From: Austropuccinia psidii
Taxonomy: Eukaryota; Basidiomycota; Pucciniomycetes; Pucciniales; Sphaerophragmiaceae
Direction: 5' to 3'
NCBI GenBank assembly: GCA_023105745.1
Contig: JALGQZ010000004.1
Location: 63,895,112 to 63,959,111, forward strand
Length of the DNA: 64,000 bases
Below the pieces are notes generated by a model. The model was given only the letters and a program-made list of their open reading frames with translations. It was not told the DNA's origin and ran no database searches. Position numbers and translations under genes: made by a program. Shown piece by piece: positions 26,150 to 36,186 of this stretch (position 1 is the first letter of the stretch; each line of letters starts with the position of its first letter).

Positions 26150-27201
26150 GATACCTGTTCTTCCTAGTGACAGCATTGAGTTTTTGGTAGTCAACACACA
26201 AACGGAGGCCACCATCCTTTTTCTTAACAAAAAAGGACAGGTGCTCCTGTTGAAGAGGAGCTTGGCCTTATGAAACCTTTCTCTACATTCTCTGAAATTT
26301 AGGCCAGTAGTGTTTCTTACTCTTGCTTTTATAAGGATTAGATAACACTAACTGGTGGTAGAAGACCCTCCAGTTTTATATGATGATCACAGGCATGGTG
26401 TGGAGGAAGTTTCTCTTCTTTCACCTCAGAAAATACATCCAAATACTGGTTATAAGCAGAAGGGTCAGCCTCCAAAATGGTTACAACTTCTTCTGGCTCT
26501 TCCTCATCATCCCACTGCTCCTCCAGGTATTCATGGAAGGATAAAGTAGGAAGGTCCATATCCCCTTTAAAGAGATGAAGTAAATATATAGCAACATCTT
26601 CTCCAAAATCTTTTATCTCTTTGAAGACTTCATCTATTGATGGAATTGATGACAGAGAGGGCATGATAGAAGGGATATGGACAGAAGAAGTAAGGGAAGG
26701 TGTCTTAAGTTCACCAACCAGAGAGACACTGTTCACAGAAATGACCAATTCATTACTTGTAGAAGAATGAATACCACTAGAATCATAGGTGATCAATCTA
26801 TTGTTCCAATCAATGATTGGATTCAAATGGTAAAGGAAATCATAGCCCAATATTAGGTATTCTCCCTTGGGTGAATCTATGATAAAAAAGTACCGTTCAA
26901 AGATTGGGAAAGAAGGAAAGTCAACAACCTACTTGCTAGAATTATTGATGAACAAGGAAGTGGAATTATTAGAATCCAAAATTAAAAGAGGAATCTTTTC
27001 AGGGATCTCTGACATAGTCAATGAGTACTTGAGAATAAGATAATTTTTAATAAAAGAGTTTGTAGCACCAGACTCAATGAGAATACTATGAAAAATATCA
27101 CAGACAGAATAAAAAATAAGAAATTTTAAAGATCTATTGAGACTATTATTCAGAGTGCACAATTGTGTTCTTGAAGGAAATAGGTGAGAACCATTGAACA
27201 C
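26150..27201 (-). pseudogene. Protease and N-terminal RT of element 5
   Basis: Minus-strand Pol start (FNGSHLFPSRTQL) with the protease active site changed to Glu (LIESGATNSF; Asp in element 4), then the linker ending in HHACDHHIKLEGLLPP and the first RT residues. Stops lie near 26929 and 26338, and the RT part beyond is frameshifted. Homology with element 4 ends abruptly at about 26150, inside RT. Confidence 0.82.
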
Positions 27202-27430
27202 ATCATTATTCCCACTCAGGCTTTTCCATTCTTTTTAGGGAAGCCTCTTGATGACCCTGGCCTATACTGAGGCCTCTTGAAGCATTTTCAATTGGGTGCT
27301 TTCCACCACAATAAGTGCATAAACCTTCTCTAATTCTCCTCTCCTTTTCAGAACCAATTAATTTATTGTTCTTATTGAAGAGCGCAGCATGAGGCTTATC
27401 CTTTGAAACTTGAAAATCATTCCCCTTCTT
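27202..27430 (-). pseudogene. Gag C-terminal end of element 5
   Basis: Minus-strand piece with the zinc-knuckle region (LCTYCGG then KHPIE) and the Gag end GFPKKNGKA followed by TGA. The slippery site of element 4 (GGGAAAA) reads TGGAAAA here, so it is no longer a canonical heptamer. It is separated from the rest of Gag by element 4. Confidence 0.7.
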
Positions 27431-28150
27431 GTCACAGCCAAGGAGGCAGGGGCATTACCAATCATCTTCAACAATCATTACTTCATTGATACCCTTCAAA
27501 ACCCAATCAGAACGGGGGTTTCATTCAACATTCTCCAAATACAGTTTTCAGACCTCAATACAGTTTCATACAGGCAAGACCCAAATACAGGCCTGTCATC
27601 AATACAGGCACAAATACCTGTATTGACTGTATAGCCTGTATTGGATTCACCAATACAGGATTCAATCCCACATCCAACTTCTTCCAGCATACAGGCAAGT
27701 ATCTCAACACTCAAACTCCAAGGCTGGTATTTCTCACATATACCAGCCCCTCTTCATCCACCTGGAGGTTTTTCCCCCAGTTAGTTAAAATATTGGATTT
27801 ATTATTTAATATTATTTTATTTCTCATTAATAAATATTATTTTATTATTTATTAAGTTAGTCTTTGCCTTCCCTCACCTGTTCAGTAGAGTCCTGGTGGC
27901 CATATCCTTTATTAATCCTTTTCTTATTTCTGAACAGGTTGAAACAGTGGTACAGGATTATTTGTGGTTGGCTCTTTATTATTGCTCTTGTTTTTTCTCT
28001 TATATTGTTTAATGTCTATTATTTTATGACTAGGAATTTATCCTCTGATTTCATTACTCTTATCCATTGAGTATTTTATTCTGAGCCCTTCATAAGTAAG
28101 TCTGTTCACTGAGTGCCAGGCCCTCTTCATTTAGAAGAGCCCCTGTGACA
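27430..28150 (+). repeat. Element 4 5' LTR
   Basis: Runs from TGTCACAGCC to CCCCTGTGACA. It contains a cluster of CAATACAGG/CCTGTATTG inverted repeats at 27599-27659 and the primer-complementary stretch AGTTAGTTAAAATA at 27779-27792. Confidence 0.9.
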
Positions 28151-28166
28151 TTATTTTAATTAACTC
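28151..28166 (+). other. Putative self-primer binding site of element 4
   Basis: TTATTTTAATTAACTC follows the LTR directly, with no TGG as needed for a tRNA 3' end. Bases 28152-28165 are exactly complementary to 14 bases of the 3' LTR (36552-36565) and to the 5' LTR copy with one G-U pair. In element 5 the matching site (48714-48727) and LTR stretch (49091-49104) also pair. This fits Tf1/sushi-type self-priming from the RNA 5' end; the mechanism is inferred. Confidence 0.5.
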
Positions 28167-28469
28167 ATACTTGCTTCTTCTTTTCATTCATTTTATTCAT
28201 TTCTCTCATTCTTCAATTATGATTTTTAATGATTATGAACCTTGATGATTTTATGACTTTCATCGATTTTCATCTCACTCATTTCATTCTCATGAAAATC
28301 CATTCTTTTCTCATTTCTCAATTCTTCTGACCATTTCACTTTATTCTTTATCATTCTCATTTCTCTTTTTGTCTGAATTCAGGTTTTCATAAGGTTTTTT
28401 GAGTGGAATTATTTGGGTTAATTGATTCATCATTCAGGGATTTTATTGATTTGGGGTATTCAGTGATTT

Positions 28470-28812
28470 TTATTTTGAAATTTCTCAAGATTTATTGATT
28501 GATTGATTGATTCCTCAAGACATTGATTTCACCTCAAGACTTTGATTTGATTTGATTGACTTGATTTGAATCCTCAAGATAGCTGATTTATCCTCAAGAT
28601 TTGATTTGATTGAATTGATTTTGAAGATATTGATTGAATTCCTCAAGACTTAATTGATTTGATTTTGGATTGACTTTATTGACTTGAATTGATTTATTTA
28701 TTGACATTTATTATCCATAAGAATTTGATTCTGTCATTTTCATTCTTCAAGACTTCTCAGAGTATTTTCACTTCAAGACTGTTTAATGATTCTTCAAGAT
28801 CCTCAAGATTCT
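28470..28812 (+). repeat. TCAAGA-rich leader repeat of element 4
   Basis: About ten copies of TCAAGA, mostly in CCTCAAGA, lie between 28485 and 28803, separated by GATTGATT/GATTTGATT runs. The same kind of sequence lies in the leader of element 5 on the other strand (48130-48440). No open frame is kept across it. Confidence 0.6.
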
Positions 28813-28884
28813 CATTTAATTTTATTTGGTCAAGCCTTATTTTATTTAAAGTATCATCAAGTTTTTATTCATTCTTCTTTCATG

Positions 28885-30243
28885 ATGCCAGTTCAGCATA
28901 GCCCACCAGCCAAGAATACAAGATCCCCGAGACATCAAGCTGTTCTTACTCCTACAGCAAGGGCTCCTCTTGACCGCACACCATCAGTTCATCAACTGAG
29001 TGCAAATTTGGACAGAGGACCACCAATGGAAGGAGAAGCACCCTCCAGAAGAGGAGGTGTGAAGTCAAGAAGATCAAGATCATTCTCTGGACTATTGGGT
29101 GGTTATCCTGGTGTTTCTCAAGGGCCTAGGAGTAGATTGGGGGAAGCTGAAGATGAGGAGGGGGAGGAGTCTGTGGAAGAGGAAGAATCTGAGGAGACTG
29201 AAGTAGCAGCTGCCTTGGCAGGTGCTCTTGAAGCTCCTGAGGCTCCAAATCTAGCCCTTTCTAATCAACCTTCTGTCTCTCAAGCTGAACCAAATTTCCT
29301 CAAGATGATGGAGCAAATGACTCAGTTTATGGGACAGCTCACTCAAGCAGTTTACCCAAAGGAAAATTCAAAATCTCCAGCACTCAAAACTCCATCAATG
29401 AAGGCACTTCATTCTTTTGATGGTACTAAAGCTCATAAATTGAGAGGATTCATTCAATCCTGTCAATTAATCTTTCATAATGACCCAGCAAACTTCTTCT
29501 CTGACAGGAAGAAGGTGCTTTACTCAGATTCTTTTCTTACTGGTAAAACTGGCAAATGGATTGAACCCTATCTCTCAAATATCTCTAATGAAGACCCATC
29601 TTATCTCCTCAATAACTGGCAGTTATTTGAAACCCAGTTATTCAGTCTGTTTGGTGATCCCAATGAAGTCAGAAAATCTGAACAAGAGTTGGACAATTTT
29701 AGGATGAGGGAAAGTGGTCAAGTTTCCTTGTACATAGCTGATTTCAGAAGTTTAATGTCAATAATTGGAGACTGGGGGGAAAGGGCCTATATTCATGTGT
29801 ATAGGAGAGGCTTGGCATCAAGATTGTTGGACCAATTGGCTTCTCACCCTGGAAACTTTGATGGTCTTCAAGAGCTCATGGACATCACTTTGGAATTAGA
29901 TACCAGATACCATGAGAGGCAGAAGGAAAAGGGTAGTCATCAAGAGAAGAAGCCTCCAATCAGTGGATCCAACTCCTCCAAGCCCCCTCAAAGTTCATCA
30001 TCAAAGAAGCCTTATCACAAGGAGAATAAGAAGGGGAAGAATTTTCAAGTGTCCAAAGACAAGCCTCATGCTGCTCTCCTCAATAAGGACAATAAATTAA
30101 TTGGTTCTGAAAAGGAGAGGACAATCAAAGAAGGCTTGTGCAATTATTTTGGTGGTAAACACCCATTTGAAAAATGCTTCAAGAGGCCTGATAATAGGCA
30201 AGGGTCATCAAAAGGCTTCCCTAGCAAGCAGGGAAAATCCTGA
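28885..30243 (+). CDS. Gag polyprotein of element 4
   Basis: 452 residues, starting at the second of two adjacent ATGs (MPVQHSPPAKNTRS; an upstream in-frame ATG at 28786 lies in the repeat leader and is less likely). The N-terminus is basic and Ser/Pro-rich, then an acidic Glu run, then a retrotransposon Gag core (LRGFIQSCQLIFHNDP, GKWIEPYLSN, ELDNFRMRESG, YRRGLASRLLDQL). It ends in a zinc-knuckle region CNYFGGKHPFEKC in which the second Cys has become Phe. Gag would package element RNA in the cytoplasm. The stop TGA is preceded by the slippery heptamer GGGAAAA. The Gag frame is intact, though the changed knuckle may weaken RNA binding. Confidence 0.88.
   Translation: MPVQHSPPAKNTRSPRHQAVLTPTARAPLDRTPSVHQLSANLDRGPPMEGEAPSRRGGVKSRRSRSFSGLLGGYPGVSQGPRSRLGEAEDEEGEESVEEEESEETEVAAALAGALEAPEAPNLALSNQPSVSQAEPNFLKMMEQMTQFMGQLTQAVYPKENSKSPALKTPSMKALHSFDGTKAHKLRGFIQSCQLIFHNDPANFFSDRKKVLYSDSFLTGKTGKWIEPYLSNISNEDPSYLLNNWQLFETQLFSLFGDPNEVRKSEQELDNFRMRESGQVSLYIADFRSLMSIIGDWGERAYIHVYRRGLASRLLDQLASHPGNFDGLQELMDITLELDTRYHERQKEKGSHQEKKPPISGSNSSKPPQSSSSKKPYHKENKKGKNFQVSKDKPHAALLNKDNKLIGSEKERTIKEGLCNYFGGKHPFEKCFKRPDNRQGSSKGFPSKQGKS
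30231..30237 (+). promoter_or_regulatory. -1 ribosomal frameshift site between Gag and Pol
   Basis: GGGAAAA lies in the Gag frame as G GGA AAA, a canonical X XXY YYZ heptamer, one sense codon before the Gag TGA (30241-30243). After a -1 slip the next codons are ATC CTG AGT, which is the open Pol frame that continues into FNGSHLF. No convincing close stimulatory hairpin was found. Confidence 0.6.
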
Positions 30244-33192
30244 GTGGTAATCATGATGTGTTCAATGGTTCTCACTTATTTACTTCAAGAGAACAATTGT
30301 GCACTCTGAATACTAGTGTCAAGAAATCTTTAAAGTTTCTTATTTTTTCTTCAGTCTCTGATATTTTTTATAGTATTCTCATTGATTCTGGTGCTACAAA
30401 CTCTTTTATTGCAAAGAATTTTGTTCTCAAGTACTCATTGACCATGTCAGAGCTCCCTGAAAAGATTCCTCTTTTCATTTTGGATTCCAATGAATCCACT
30501 TCCCTGTTCATCACCCATTATACCAAGTGGGTTGTTGATTTACCTTCCTTCCCAAGCTTTGAATGGTATTTCTTTATCATAGATTCACCCAAGGGAGAAG
30601 ACCTGATATTGGGCTATGATTTTCTTTACCATTTTAATCCCATTATTGATTGGAAAAATGGATTGATCACCTATGATTCTAGTCATAAGGATTCTAGTGG
30701 TATTATTTCTTCTACTAGTAATGACTTTTCCACTGCTGTCAACAGTGTTGCTCTGGTTGGTGAACTTAAGACACCTTCCCTTCCTCCTTCTGTCCATAAC
30801 CCCTCCATTTTTCCCTCTCAGTCATTACTTCCATTAAGATATGAAGTCTTCAAAGAGATAAAAGATGTTGGAGAAGATGTTGCTATATCTTCACTTCATC
30901 TCTTTCAAGGGGATATGGACCTTCCTCCTTTATCTTTTCATGCCTCCCGGGAGGAGCAGTGGGATGAGGAGGAAGAGCCAGAAGAGATTGAAACTGTGCT
31001 GAAGGTAGTCCCTCCTGTTTATCACAAATATTTGGATGTATTCTCCAAAGTGAAAGCAGAGAAACTTGCTCCACACCATGCCTGTGATCATCATATCAAA
31101 CTGGAGGGTCTTCTACCTCCAGTTGGTGTTATCTACTCTTTATCAAAGAATGAGTCAGAAACACTGCGGGCCTACATTTCAGAGAATTTAGAGAAAGTTT
31201 TCATCAGACCAAGCTCCTCCTCAACAGGAGCACCTGTCCTTTTTGTCAAGAAAAAGGATGGTGGTCTTTGTTTGTGTGTTGACTACCGCAAACTTAATGC
31301 TGTCACTAGGAAGAACAGGTATCCTTTTCCTCCTATGAACCAGCTTCTTACCGTATTCAACGGTGCTACTATCTTCTTCAAGATAGAACTGTGTGGTGCT
31401 TATAATCTCCTGAGAATTAAAGAGGGGGATGAGCACTTAACTGCCTTTAGAACCAAATATGGTAGCTATGAGTATTTGGTTATTCCATTTGGCTTAACCA
31501 ATGCTCCAGCTTCATTCCAAAATATTGTTAATGATATCTTTGCACATTATTTGGATATTTTTGTTGTAGTGTACTTAGATGATATTATGGTCTTCTCTAG
31601 CTCTTTGGATGAACATCTAAAACATGTGGCCTCTGTTCTCCAAAGACTGAGAGACAATAATTTTTTTGCTAAAGCCTCAAAGTGTGTATTCCATGCCTCA
31701 ACTGTGGAATACTTGGGCTATGTTGTTTCAAGTGATGGCCTCAAGATGGATTCTTCAAAGGTTCAACAAATCCTCAATTGGCCTCAGTCCAAGAACATCA
31801 AGGACCTCCAATCTTTTCTTGGCTTTGCCAACTTTCATTGTTGTTTCATTGAAAATTGTTCCAAAAAATCTCTGCTCTCACTTCCCTCCTTAAAAAATAT
31901 TCTCCCTTTATCTTCAATGAGGAAGCTCTTAGTCAGTTTCAAATACTCAAAGAAGCTTTCACCACTGCTCCTATTCTCTCTCATTTTAATCCTTCTCTAC
32001 CAACTATTGAAAAGACTGATGCTTCTGATTATGCTTTGGGTGCTGTACTGAGTCAGGTGAATGACTCAGGAAAGCATCCCATTGCATTTGATAGTTGCAA
32101 GCTCTTACCAGCTGAACTCAACTATGAAATTCATCACAAGGAACTCCTTGGCATAGTTTGGGCTCTCAAGCGCTGGAGAGCTTTTCTCCTTTCTCTTTCT
32201 GATTCCTTTGAGGTCTTGACAGACCATTGTTCTCTTCAGTATTTTATGTCATCTAAATTCCTTACTTGTCGTCAAGCCCGTTGGGCAGAATTTTTATCTG
32301 AATTCCATTTTATCATCACTTACTTCCCAGGCAGGCTGGCCAATTTACCAGATGCCTTGTCACGTCGGGACAACATGTACCCAGAGAGGGGGGTGGATTT
32401 CATCAGCAAGAATCCTCAAGATTTTCATCAAGTTCTCAAGCAAAATGAAATTCAAGAGTCAAGATTCTTTTCAATAAAAGTTCATATGTTTTCAGATGTA
32501 GTTGATCAAACTCAAAGACAAGTATGGCAAGACAAAGATTATAAGGAAATCCTCAAGAAACTAGCAAGAGGAGAATTAGTCCCAGACTATTCTCTTGAAC
32601 CTCAAGCGAAATTATTATTGATCAAAGATAGAGTAGTCATTCCAAGAAATCATGAAATTCAATTGGACATTCTTCAAAAGCGTCATGACTCACCGTTGGC
32701 TGGCCATCCTGGCCAGGAGAAGACCCTCAAGCTCATCAAGAGGGATTTTCATTGGGCTGGCATGAATCAAATAATTAAGGACTATGTGTCCTCATGTCAG
32801 CAATGTTCAAGAAACAAGAGCATCCACCATAAGAAGTTTGGGCTACTCAAGCCTCTTCAAATTCCATCTGGTCCTTGGAATTCTTTATCAATGGACTTTA
32901 TCACTCAATTTCCCTTGTCAAGCAACTATGATTCAATTTTAGTAGTTGTAGACAGATTTTCAAAAATGGCAATATTTATTCCAACTTATTCAGCAATCAC
33001 TTCTTTGGAATTAGCTCAAATCTTTATTAGTCATGTCTTTTCCAAGCATGGTCTTCCAATCAGTATTGTTAGTGATAGAGGTTCATTATTTGTTTCATCA
33101 TTTTGGACTCAATTGTGTCAGCAGCTCAAGATATCAAGAGATCTTTCAACTGCCTTTCACCCTGAAACAGATGGACAGACAGAGATGGTAAA
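30238..33192 (+). pseudogene. Pol of element 4: protease, RT, RNase H, integrase (first part)
   Basis: Entered by -1 frameshift; there is no well-placed ATG, and the first good residues are NHDVFNGSHLF. The protease box is LIDSGATNSF. RT has ELCGAYNLLRI and the catalytic YLDD at 31572. Six A's at 31863-31868, where seven fit, shift the frame between the RT and RNase H parts. RNase H has KTDASDYALGAVLSQ. Integrase has HHCC (HDSPLAGH, CQQC) and the catalytic Asp at 32894, Asp at 33074 and Glu at 33182, with 35 residues between the last two. A solo LTR begins 9 bp after the Glu codon. Confidence 0.85.
31863..31868 (+). other. One-base deletion in an A run, breaking Pol
   Basis: The frame before reads NCSKKSLL and the frame after reads KKISALTSLL. 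One more A would join them without other change. It may be a mutation or a sequencing error. Confidence 0.6.
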
Positions 33193-33745
33193 TGTGAGCC
33201 TGAAAGCATGTAATGGCTTACCTGCTACACCGTCTACATCTTAATTTTTTATTTTATTCAATTATTAGGTTCAAACTTTAACCTAATAATAAAAATTTAT
33301 TATTTTAAATCCTAATGATGTCATAAAACATCATATGACATCATTTAATTTTTTAAATAAATCATTATTCATTTCTTTTGATGATGTCATAAAGATCTTA
33401 TTATGACATCATTTATATTTTTGTATTTACAATATTTAAGAGGATCATTCTTACCTTTGAATGATACCTCAGAGCTCAATTTTATATATATTTTTTACAG
33501 TTTAAATTAAATCATTTATTACTTTAAAAAATATAAGATCTCTCAATACTTTTATATAGTAATTTATATTACTTAAAATTATAAATTATCTTTAATATTA
33601 TTAGTGAAGCTCATCCCACTAATAATACTATAATTTAACCATAGTGACGTCTCTGTTATCTTATTCTAACAGTATTCCACTTTTGATTAATTTATTAAAT
33701 TCCTTTTATATAGACTGGAAGTCACGAAAGAGACCCCAGCTTACA
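33193..33745 (+). repeat. Solo LTR of a short family (D) inside element 4 integrase
   Basis: 553 bp from TGTGAGCCTGAAAGC to CCCAGCTTACA, flanked by GTAAA at 33188-33192 and 33746-33750. Removing it and one GTAAA rejoins the integrase frame (QTEMVNQILGQ). The ends resemble those of families A and B, but it is about a third of their length. No internal coding region. Confidence 0.88.
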
Positions 33746-34516
33746 GTAAATCAGATTCTAGGACAGTATCTTCAGATGTATGTCAGTTACCATCAAGATG
33801 ACTGGCACACCTCGCTCCCTCTGGCTGAATTTGCCTATAATAATGCAGAACATTCATCAACAAAACAGTCTCCATTTTTCACTATTTATGGAATAAATCC
33901 CAGCTTTGATTCAATTCACATTTCTCAAGATCCACCTGCTGGAAAGTTATCATCAAAACTCCAATCAGTACAGCAAGTTGTCAGAGAAGAATTACAGTCA
34001 GCAATAGAGCGTTTTAAGAAGTATGCAGATAAAAATAGAGCAATTCCATCTGATTTCCAACCTGGGGACAAAGTATGGCTATCTTCCAAGAACATCAAGA
34101 CAACAAGACCTACCAAGAAGCTCTCAGAAAGATGGTTGGGAACCTTTGAGGTTCTGAAGAAGATTGGCAGCCATTCATATCACCTCAAGTTGCCTCAACA
34201 ATGGAAGTCAGTTCACCCTGCTTTCCATGTGTCCTTGTTAGAACCAGTGAAGCAATCAACTATCCCAAATCAACACCAATTGCCACCACCTCCAGTAATA
34301 GTGGAAGAGCAAGAAGAATGGGAAGTGGCTCAGGTTCTGGACTCAAAACTCAAGAGAGGTACATTATGGTATCTAGTGGAGTGGAAAGCATTCAATGAAG
34401 ACCCAGAAAGAACAACTTGGGAGCCAGCTTCCAACCTTACCAACTCCCCAGACCTTGTCAAGGATTTTCACACTTTGTATCCAGACAAGCCTGGCCCAAA
34501 TGCCTCAAGAGTTTGA
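33746..34516 (+). pseudogene. Integrase C-terminal part and chromodomain of element 4
   Basis: Continues from VNQILGQYLQMYV through LAEFAYNNAEHSSTKQSPF, the GPF/Y-like region (FQPGDKVWL, KLSERWLGTFEV, HPAFHVSLLEP) and a C-terminal chromodomain (EEWEVAQVLDSKLKRG, LWYLVEWKAF, TTWEPASNL). The open frame upstream of 33746 is LTR sequence, not protein. The chromodomain marks this as a chromovirus. Confidence 0.85.
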
Positions 34517-36173
34517 TTTATGGCTCTTGGTGGGGATTGGAGTTTATGAAAGTAAGCTCCTCTCCTGGCATGCACCTTTAAGGGGGTATTCTACCCAAAT
34601 TTGTTGTAAGCATCACCTTGGCCACTTTGTGAGCACTTTTCAATTCTTTGGAAAGGTTCAGAAGGCCTTGCAACATCATACCCTCAAGAATTTGGACCTT
34701 TCATCAAGATATGGCCCAATCTTTTCTCTTATATTCTTTTCTTCTTTAATCAAGCCATAAATTATCTTTCAAGACATTAATTACCACAATTAATGTTATG
34801 GCATAATTTCCTTTTCATTTATGGTGCTTTGTGGGGAGTGGAAGCTATGAAAGTAAGTTCCATGTCCTGGTATGCATCCCTGAGGGGTCTACTTCTTGTA
34901 AAACATTACCTTGGCCACGCTGTGAGCATCAAATGCTTGATTTCATTTTTCAGAAAATTTTTGCCAAAATCAAGCAGCTCACCACAAGAAGGACAACCCT
35001 CAGGCATTTCTTATTTCTTTCTTTACTCTCTTTTTTCTCTCATTTCTGTTTCATTTTTATTTTATTTCATTTTCTTTTACTTGTATGTTTTATTTTTGTT
35101 TTTATTTCTTATTTCAAAAGCAGTAGTCATCACTCCCATATCATGTTTGGGGAGTCAATTCATTCAATAATCAAAGAGCAAAACACTAGTAATGGTAAAG
35201 ACCAGCTATAGATAACCCTCATCAAAACTTCTTCAAGTCAGCCTTAAACTCATTCCTTAAGATCAAATTTGAAATCCAAAACCCAATCAGCAAGGCATTT
35301 ATGGCAATTGACCAGTCAATGAGGGGATAGGAGAAAGACATTCAAGAAGAAATCAAGATCAAAAAGAAAAAAACTGCTTCAAATGGCCCAATTGGCCAAT
35401 TTCATTAATTTATGCACTTTGGCACAAATGGCCATATCAGACCTCAAAACTTCAAAATAGCTCATTCTTATCATTTTTCATCAAAATATGCTTAATTATT
35501 CATATTGGCAAATTTGCGCATTTGCGCAGTTTTGCGCAAAAGGCCTCTTTATCTTGTCAAAAGGCTTCAAAAGGCCTTTTTGGCCCATTTCATCATAATT
35601 GCGCATTTTGCGCAAAATGGCCGGAATCCATTATAAGGCCATTTTTTCATCATTAATCATTTTTGTTTTCAACTTTTTCACCAATATATGCCATTATGGC
35701 ATATATGCGCATTTGCGCATTTTGCGCAAATTGGCCAAAAACCCCTTTAATCACAAAATCAGGGATTTTGGCCAGGACTTCTGAAATGGTCCAAAACCTC
35801 AAGTATTGGCCATTTTATGCCAACACTCTCAAGATTCAAATTATGATGAAATCAGGTGTTCTTGGGACATAAGCCCAGGTCACCCACTTTTCAAAAGCCA
35901 TGAGGACTCAAGAAAAGTTTAGTGAAGACACTCAAAACAAGAATGAATAAATTTTAAGAAGAATGAAGGCATTTTGAAGGAAAAGAGGGAATTCAGAATC
36001 AAGATCAAGGGGAAAATACCTACAAGTGATCAAATGAAGATTTTGTTTGAGTATGAATTGAAGAAGAAATTTTAATGGGATAAATTTAAGGAATTGGGGG
36101 AAAGAACTGTATGGATTGATTGCAAGCTCATCAAGACTCACTATACTTATGGTGCTCAGAGCTCACCACTTTC
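34517..36173 (+). other. 3' noncoding region of element 4
   Basis: No long frame. It holds a diverged direct duplication offset by about 295 bp (near 34530-34650 and 34825-34935, both with TATGAAAGTAAG and ACCTTGGCCAC) and a cluster of TGCGCA palindromes at 35514-35725. Short open frames here are chance. Confidence 0.6.
35514..35728. repeat. TGCGCA palindrome cluster
   Basis: Eight copies of TGCGCA, mostly as TTTGCGCA or GCGCATTT, lie in three groups (near 35515, 35600 and 35707), each followed by GGCC or AATGG/TTGGCC. Such G/C hexamers stand out in this AT-rich element. Confidence 0.6.
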
Positions 36174-36186
36174 AAGAGGGGGATAA
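36174..36186 (+). other. Polypurine tract of element 4
   Basis: AAGAGGGGGATAA lies directly before the 3' LTR start TGTCACAG. Confidence 0.7.

Noticed and set aside
30268..30294. Hairpin GTTCTC/GAGAAC as stimulator of the -1 frameshift
   Set aside because: It starts about 30 nt after the heptamer, too far for the usual 5-9 nt spacing, and has only six pairs.
33644..33745. Start of the last Pol frame at 33644
   Set aside because: These codons lie within the solo LTR; the true integrase sequence resumes only after the GTAAA duplication.
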